From contig CALGBW010000001.1 of the NCBI GenBank assembly GCA_937884635.1, positions 1 to 26,433 of the forward strand: a DNA stretch of 26,433 bases. Reading direction: 5' to 3'. Positions 21,525-26,433 of this stretch are shown here, one piece after another. Position 1 is the first letter of the stretch, and every line of letters begins with the position of its first letter. Source of the DNA: an uncultured Chlamydiaceae bacterium. Lineage in GTDB: Bacteria; Chlamydiota; Chlamydiia; Chlamydiales; Chlamydiaceae. The position numbers and the translations under genes are program-made. The notes below the pieces were generated by a model. The model was not told the origin of the DNA. It did not search any database and worked only from the letters and a program-made list of their open reading frames with translations.

Positions 21525-22503
21525 GTATATTGCCCTAGAAATGAGAGAAGCAATTAGACAAGCCATTGATGAAGAAATGGCTAGAGACCCTAATGTGTGT
21601 ATTTTAGGTGAAGAGGTTGCTGAATATAATGGAGCATATAAAGTTTCCAAAGGACTTCTAGATAAATGGTCTGCAAGCAGAGTGATTGATACGCCTATTA
21701 GTGAAGCAGCGTTTGCGGGAATAGGAATTGGTGCAGCACTTGCAGGACTGAGACCCATTATTGAATTCATGAGTTGGAACTTTTCCTTCGTTGCTGCAGA
21801 TCAGATTATTTCTCATGCTGCGAAAATGCATTACATGACCGGTGGAAAGTTTTCTGTCCCCATCGTTTTTCGCGGTGCAAATGGAGCTGCCGCACAAGTG
21901 TCCTGTCAGCATTCACATTGTGTAGAAGCTTTATATGCTAATATTCCCGGTTTAATTGTGATTGCTCCTTCTACTCCTTACGATGCGAAGGGGTTATTGA
22001 AATCTGCAATTAGGAATGACAACCCTGTTCTTTTCTTGGAAAATGAACTTGATTACGGATTAAAAGGAGAAGTCCCAACAAAGGAATACACAATTCCTAT
22101 TGGAAAGTCACGTATTGTTGAAGAAGGATCTGATCTTACTATTATCACGTATAGCCGGATGGTTTCCATAGCACGAGAAGCTGCAAAACAAGCCAGACAA
22201 CGCTCGGGTATATCTATAGAAATAGTAGATTTACGCACAATAAAACCTTTAGATATATCTGGAATTCTCTCTTCCGTGAAAAAAACAGGCCGTTGTCTGA
22301 TTGTAGAAGAGGGGCATTATTTTGCTGGAGTTGCAGCAGAAGTGATTGCTTTGATTACGGAACATGCATTTGACGACCTAGACCACCCTCCATTACGAGT
22401 ATGCCAAAAAGAGACTCCTATGCCTTACAGTAAAGTTTTAGAACAGGCTACCCTTCCCAATGTTAGCCGTGTTTTGAACGCGATCGAAAAAATCATGAGG
22501 TAA
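21517..22503 (+). CDS. pdhB: pyruvate dehydrogenase E1 component, beta subunit
   Basis: PdhB completes the E1 active site with PdhA. I chose the ATG at 21517 (328 aa, MPEYIALEMREA), since AGAGGG lies 5 nt upstream and relatives start there. A GTG two codons earlier is also open. The conserved transketolase-like features are present: CILGEEVAEYNGAYKVSKGL, DTPISEAAFAGIGIGAAL, RPIIEFMSWNFSFVAADQI and the C-terminal VDLRTIKPLD. It overlaps the pdhA stop by 8 nt, and pdhC starts 3 nt after its stop codon. All three are surely one transcript. Confidence 0.97.
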   Translation: MPEYIALEMREAIRQAIDEEMARDPNVCILGEEVAEYNGAYKVSKGLLDKWSASRVIDTPISEAAFAGIGIGAALAGLRPIIEFMSWNFSFVAADQIISHAAKMHYMTGGKFSVPIVFRGANGAAAQVSCQHSHCVEALYANIPGLIVIAPSTPYDAKGLLKSAIRNDNPVLFLENELDYGLKGEVPTKEYTIPIGKSRIVEEGSDLTIITYSRMVSIAREAAKQARQRSGISIEIVDLRTIKPLDISGILSSVKKTGRCLIVEEGHYFAGVAAEVIALITEHAFDDLDHPPLRVCQKETPMPYSKVLEQATLPNVSRVLNAIEKIMR

Positions 22504-22506
22504 GCT

Positions 22507-23787
22507 GTGATTTCCTTGTTAAAAATGCCCAAACTCTCTCCTACTATGGAATTAGGAACCTTGGTCAAGTGGCATAAACAAGATGGCGATGCCGTAACTT
22601 CTGGCGATGTATTAATAGAAGTATCTACAGATAAAGCTGTAGTTGAACACACTGCGACAGATGATGGCTGGATTTTACAAAGGCTGGTAAAAGAAGGAGA
22701 CAAGGTTCAGGTTGGAGCTCCTATTGCTGTTTTCTCTACGGAACAAAATGCTGCATTTGACCTAGAAGAGTTGCTTCCTAAGCCTGAGAAAGAAGCTGAT
22801 GAAAGACCTCTAGAACAGCCTGAACAGGAATCCAAGTCTTCTTCCCCTTCTGGATCTAATCTTTCTATTTTAGGAGTTAAACCCGAACCTCCCCTACCAC
22901 ATCCTTTATCTTTCAAAGAACCTGGCTGCATTTCTCCTGTTTCTCCTTTAGCTAAACGCTTAGCTAAAGAACGTCGGTTAGATCTTTCTAACGTTCAGGG
23001 TAGTGGCCCTGGTGGACGTATTATTGAAAGAGACTTAGAAAAGGCCCCTACCAAGGGCATAGCTGGATTTGGTTTCCCAGAATCTAGTGATATACATCCC
23101 GGTTCTTATAAAGAAGAGGCGCTTTCTCCGATTCGGGAAGTGATTTCTCAGAGATTACAATCAGCCAAAATGACTGTTCCTCACTTCTATGTGAAACAGA
23201 AAATTATAGCCACACCTTTAGTGGATATGTTGAAACAGCTGAAACAACAAAATATCAAAGTCTCTGTCAATGACTGTATCGTTCGAGCTTGCGCTCTTGC
23301 TCTTAAAGAGTTTCCTGAAGTGAACTCTGGGTTTAATAGTGTCGACAATAAGATTATTCGTTTCCAAACGATTGATATTTCCGTAGCTGTCTCTATCCCT
23401 GATGGGATTATTACACCGATTGTCCGTTGTGCTGATAAGAAAAATGTTGGCATGATTTCTGCGGAAATCAAGAACTTAGCGAAAAAAGCAAAAACACAAT
23501 CACTAAAAGAACATGAATATAAAGGTGGATCATTCTGCGTTTCTAACCTAGGCATGACAGGCATTACAGAGTTTTCTGCTATTATTAACCCTCCTCAATC
23601 CGCTATTCTAGCTGTTGGAGGTATTGAAGAGCAGCCTATCATCGTTAATAACCAGATTACAATAGGTGCAACGTGTGTCCTAACGTTATCTGTAGACCAC
23701 AGGGTAATCGATGGATTCCCAGCTGCGTTATTCTTAAAACGGCTACAACAGCTTTTGGAGTCTCCAGCAGTCTTATTACTCAATTAA
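22507..23787 (+). CDS. pdhC: dihydrolipoamide acetyltransferase (E2 of pyruvate dehydrogenase)
   Basis: E2 is the core of the complex and transfers the acetyl group from lipoate to CoA. The 426 aa product starts at GTG 22507, with GAGGT 6 nt upstream. It has one lipoyl domain (1-80) with the lipoylated Lys43 in STDKAVV, then a Pro/Ser/Glu linker. The peripheral subunit-binding domain follows at about 141-180 (SPLAKRLAKERRLDLSNVQG), and last is the acetyltransferase domain with the catalytic HRVIDG motif (His398, Asp402). One lipoyl domain rather than three is normal outside enterobacteria. It is the last gene of the operon, and a terminator hairpin begins 5 nt after its stop codon. Confidence 0.97.
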   Translation: MISLLKMPKLSPTMELGTLVKWHKQDGDAVTSGDVLIEVSTDKAVVEHTATDDGWILQRLVKEGDKVQVGAPIAVFSTEQNAAFDLEELLPKPEKEADERPLEQPEQESKSSSPSGSNLSILGVKPEPPLPHPLSFKEPGCISPVSPLAKRLAKERRLDLSNVQGSGPGGRIIERDLEKAPTKGIAGFGFPESSDIHPGSYKEEALSPIREVISQRLQSAKMTVPHFYVKQKIIATPLVDMLKQLKQQNIKVSVNDCIVRACALALKEFPEVNSGFNSVDNKIIRFQTIDISVAVSIPDGIITPIVRCADKKNVGMISAEIKNLAKKAKTQSLKEHEYKGGSFCVSNLGMTGITEFSAIINPPQSAILAVGGIEEQPIIVNNQITIGATCVLTLSVDHRVIDGFPAALFLKRLQQLLESPAVLLLN

Positions 23788-23791
23788 AGAC

Positions 23792-23811
23792 AGCGTTCTT
23801 ATCAGAACGCT
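23792..23811. terminator. shared terminator of pdhC and glgP
   Basis: A perfect 8-bp stem AGCGTTCT/AGAACGCT with a 4-nt loop is followed on the plus strand by TTTCTCCTCTTCTCC. It lies between convergent pdhC and glgP. The glgP stop codon (TGA, 23802-23804) falls in the loop and the first stem base, and its last two sense codons are in the stem. A weaker T-tract is present on the minus strand. Confidence 0.75.
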
Positions 23812-26273
23812 TTCTCCTCTTCTCCAAATATCCTTCCTTTAACATTCCAAATATGCTGAGCATATTCAGAGATAGCCCGATCGCTAGAGAAGAATCCCAT
23901 GTTTCCTACGTTATAGATGGCTTTTTTCGTCCATTCATCTGCTTGCACGAAGACATCTGATACGGAAAACTGAGCTTGGATATATGCTTCTAGATCTGCC
24001 ACAACAAAGAAAGGATCGTTCCCTAATAGGCTATCTACGATCGGACGAAATAGTTCCTTATCTTCAGGAGAAAACACTCCTTCTGAGAGCACGCGGAAAA
24101 TCTCTTGAATTTTTGGATTGCTATCACAAATACTTCTAGGTGCATAGTTATTTCGCGTTTGTGCGATTTCCTCTTCTAGCAAACCAAAAATGAACATATG
24201 TTCTTTTCCTATATGCTCAGACATTTCAATATTAGCGCCATCCATAGTGCCTATGGTTAACGCACCATTCAAAGCAAATTTCATATTCCCTGTTCCAGAG
24301 GCTTCCATGCCAGCAGTAGAAATCTGTTCAGATAGGTCCGCCCCTGGAATGACAATTTCAGCCATAGAAACACAATAGTTAGGAAGAAAAACGATTTTCA
24401 ATCGATCGCGCACATGCTCATCATGATTAATGACCTCTGCAACATTATGAATCAATTTAATGATCAGCTTGGCCATGGCATAGCCTGGTGCTGCTTTTCC
24501 AGCAAAGATTAGTGTTGTAGGGACGATCCTATTCGCTAAATCCGTATTATTTTTTATTTCATGATAGAAGTAGATAGCACGCAGAATATTCATTAATTGC
24601 CGTTTATATTCATGAATACGCTTCATATGACAATCAAACAGTGAAAGAGGATCTACCTTAATACCCGTTTCCCGTTGAATATGTGCGGCAACCTCTTCCT
24701 TATTCTGCGCTTTAATCTTTCTCCACTCATCCCTGAAACCACCATCATCAGCCAAAGGAAGAATCCGGCTGATTTGAGATAGATCTATTAAATGATCCAT
24801 ACCAATTGCCTTATTTAACAAAGTATTAAGCCGAGGGTTGGCCTGAGCCAACCATCGCCTTGGTGTGATTCCATTTGTTACATTCAAAAACTTATCTGGG
24901 AAAAACTCTGTAAAATCCTTAAATAGCGTAGTTTTAATAAGCTGCGAGTGAAAGGCGGATACTCCATTTACCTTTGCAGACCCGACAACAGCAAGGTTGG
25001 CCATATTAATATAACGACTATCCCCTTCCTCAATGAGGGATAAAACCCTACGTTTACTATCATCTCCCGGGTAACGTTGTGATACAGTATTTAACCACCG
25101 GGCATTGATCTCATAAATAATCTCTAGATGGCGTGGTAATAGCCTAGAGAATAAGTCTAAAGGCCATCTCTCTAATGCCTCTGGTAAGATGGTATGATTT
25201 GTGTAATTGAACATTTTCGTCGTCATATCCCAGGCAGTATCCCAGTCCATCTCTTCCCTATCCACAAGGAGATGCATCATTTCAGCAATCCCCAAAGCTG
25301 GGTGTGTATCATTGAGTTGGACAGCAACCTTATCTGGTAAACGATCGAGAAAGATATGTTTCTTAGTATAACGTCGTAGAATATCTTGAAGAGTTGCGGA
25401 GACTAAAAAGTATTCCTGTTTCAGCCGTAATTCCTGCCCCTCTGAAATAGAGTCATTGGGGTACAGCACACGAGAAATGTTCTCTACAAGAGCGATATCC
25501 TCTATTGCACGGATATAGTTTCCATGGTTAAAGTAACTAAATTCAAAACCTTGTGGGGATTGGGCCTGCCATAAACGAAGTGAATTGACAAAGCTACTGC
25601 CATACCCTGGAATGGGGATATCATAAGCCATAGCTAAAACCTCTTGCGTATCAACAAGCTCTGCTACATCTCGCCCCCTAGAATCTTTGTAATGATTAAC
25701 CCTTCCGTAAAAGTGTACGGGATACAGATATTCTCCCCTGCAGATCTCCCATGGGTTGCCATAACGCAACCATTCATCAGGCGCTTCTACTTGATTCCCA
25801 TTGATGATTTTTTGATCAAAAATCCCGTAATCATAACGAATTCCATACCCATATGCTGGAATTCCTAAGGTTGCCATAGAATCTAGATAACAAGCTGCTA
25901 GCCTTCCCAATCCCCCATTACCTAGTCCAGCATCATGTTCCATCTTGACAAGATCATCAAAATTATAATGTAAAGCCTCTACTGCTTCTTTGACTAAATC
26001 TAATATCCCTAGGTTTAATAAATTGCTTTCTAAACTCCTCCCTAATAGAAACTCCATAGAAAGATAATAAACGCGCTTCACATCCTGCGCATAATACCCA
26101 TTTTGAGTATTCAGCCACCCCTTAGCTAACCATTCCATAGCAGTTTTTGCTATAGCTGTGAAAATATCCCTAGCAGAAGCAGCCTGAGGAGCCTGTACAA
26201 TGCCATACTGCAGGCGGTCTAAAATAGCCTGCTTCATTGTTTCGACATTTACTAAGTTCTGATCAAAGTGCAT
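23802..26273 (-). CDS. glgP: glycogen phosphorylase
   Basis: GlgP releases glucose-1-phosphate from alpha-1,4-glucan using phosphate and pyridoxal phosphate. In Chlamydia it acts in glycogen turnover linked to the inclusion. The 823 aa protein is full length and covers the whole GT35 family. The pyridoxal-phosphate site is EASGTGNMKFALNG with Lys665 as the Schiff-base residue. Other conserved blocks are GLGNGGLGRLAACYLDSMATLG near residues 115-136, NDTHPALGIAEMMHLL, and VTNGITPRRWL. The ATG at 26273 has only a weak GAG element 6 nt upstream. It is convergent with pdhC and separated by 14 nt. The regulatory N-terminal serine segment of the muscle enzyme is absent, as in most bacteria. Confidence 0.97.
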   Translation of the reverse strand: MHFDQNLVNVETMKQAILDRLQYGIVQAPQAASARDIFTAIAKTAMEWLAKGWLNTQNGYYAQDVKRVYYLSMEFLLGRSLESNLLNLGILDLVKEAVEALHYNFDDLVKMEHDAGLGNGGLGRLAACYLDSMATLGIPAYGYGIRYDYGIFDQKIINGNQVEAPDEWLRYGNPWEICRGEYLYPVHFYGRVNHYKDSRGRDVAELVDTQEVLAMAYDIPIPGYGSSFVNSLRLWQAQSPQGFEFSYFNHGNYIRAIEDIALVENISRVLYPNDSISEGQELRLKQEYFLVSATLQDILRRYTKKHIFLDRLPDKVAVQLNDTHPALGIAEMMHLLVDREEMDWDTAWDMTTKMFNYTNHTILPEALERWPLDLFSRLLPRHLEIIYEINARWLNTVSQRYPGDDSKRRVLSLIEEGDSRYINMANLAVVGSAKVNGVSAFHSQLIKTTLFKDFTEFFPDKFLNVTNGITPRRWLAQANPRLNTLLNKAIGMDHLIDLSQISRILPLADDGGFRDEWRKIKAQNKEEVAAHIQRETGIKVDPLSLFDCHMKRIHEYKRQLMNILRAIYFYHEIKNNTDLANRIVPTTLIFAGKAAPGYAMAKLIIKLIHNVAEVINHDEHVRDRLKIVFLPNYCVSMAEIVIPGADLSEQISTAGMEASGTGNMKFALNGALTIGTMDGANIEMSEHIGKEHMFIFGLLEEEIAQTRNNYAPRSICDSNPKIQEIFRVLSEGVFSPEDKELFRPIVDSLLGNDPFFVVADLEAYIQAQFSVSDVFVQADEWTKKAIYNVGNMGFFSSDRAISEYAQHIWNVKGRIFGEEEKAF

Positions 26274-26433
26274 AGAAAACTCGTCTAAGACAATAAGGAG
26301 ATTCCCTGTCTCATAAAAGAAAGCTAAAAAAAAAGGAAGGTCTTAACAGAAAGAGAAATGGGATAGGGTACAGAAAAAAGCCCTAGTTTCTTCCCTGAGG
26401 GTCATCAAGAAAAAACCTTTTTTGGCTACTCCA
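26274..26433. other. upstream region of glgP, right edge
   Basis: The final 160 nt hold no recognisable gene. Visible are a nine-A run near 26326-26334 and a short CCCT...AGGG repeat followed by six T on the minus strand around 26366-26393, which could end a gene lying beyond the edge. I could not find a convincing glgP promoter. Confidence 0.4.

Noticed and set aside
22425..23564. Long antisense open frames within pdhC, nqr and glgP
   Set aside because: They lie fully inside well-supported genes, lack ribosome binding sites and have no recognisable products; they are shadows of codon bias.

Overview
The window is a stretch of chromosome from a member of the genus Chlamydia. This rests on near-verbatim recall of several encoded proteins (AccA, IhfA, MurE, RsmH, DnaA2, PdhB) and on the conserved chlamydial gene run msbA-like / accA / CT266 / ihfA / amiA / murE / pbp3 / ftsL / rsmH / CT273 / CT274 / dnaA2 / bactofilin / CT277 / nqrBCDE (CT264-CT281 in C. 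trachomatis numbering, recalled from memory). The divergence from C. trachomatis, together with the next-door placement of waaA (CT208) and pdhABC-glgP (CT245-CT248), points to a non-trachomatis species of the psittaci/pneumoniae side. I cannot name the species from sequence alone.

Layout. 1-2089 (minus): the 5' part of an ABC exporter gene, overlapping accA. 2090-2537: a gene-free stretch with small hairpins. 2538-4107 (minus): a conserved unknown (CT266 type) and the DNA-bending protein gene ihfA, each apparently with its own transcription signals. 4409-4482 (plus): tRNA-Arg(CCU), with a promoter and a terminator-like hairpin just before it. 4489-9947 (minus): an envelope and division cluster running rsmH-ftsL-pbp3-murE-amiA, the chlamydial remnant of the dcw cluster, which serves septal peptidoglycan synthesis and remodelling. 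10151-13243 (plus): an acidic unknown, an LcrH-like TPR protein, dnaA2 and a bactofilin. 13192-13869 (minus): a degenerate ComF-like zinc-ribbon protein that overlaps the bactofilin gene tail to tail. 13887-17713 (plus): nqrB-nqrC-nqrD-nqrE, the membrane part of the Na+-translocating NADH:quinone reductase (nqrA and nqrF are not here). 17783-18703 (minus): a 303-306 aa membrane protein of unknown function with an Inc-like hydrophobic hairpin. 18815-18975 (minus): two CAU tRNAs, an elongator Met type and the initiator. 19003-20292 (minus): waaA, the Kdo transferase of lipid A-core assembly. 20499-23787 (plus): pdhA-pdhB-pdhC, pyruvate dehydrogenase E1 and E2. 23802-26273 (minus): glgP, glycogen phosphorylase.

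Most of the window is core chlamydial housekeeping. The parts worth a second look are the Inc-like gene at a probable rearrangement junction, the CT273/CT274 effector-and-chaperone-like pair, the degenerate ComF protein, the tRNA-Arg leader hairpin with a tRNA-antisense amiA 3' end, the enlarged TM1-TM2 loop of the ABC exporter, and the enlarged NqrB. I did not find a CRISPR array, insertion sequence, prophage or recognisable defence system.
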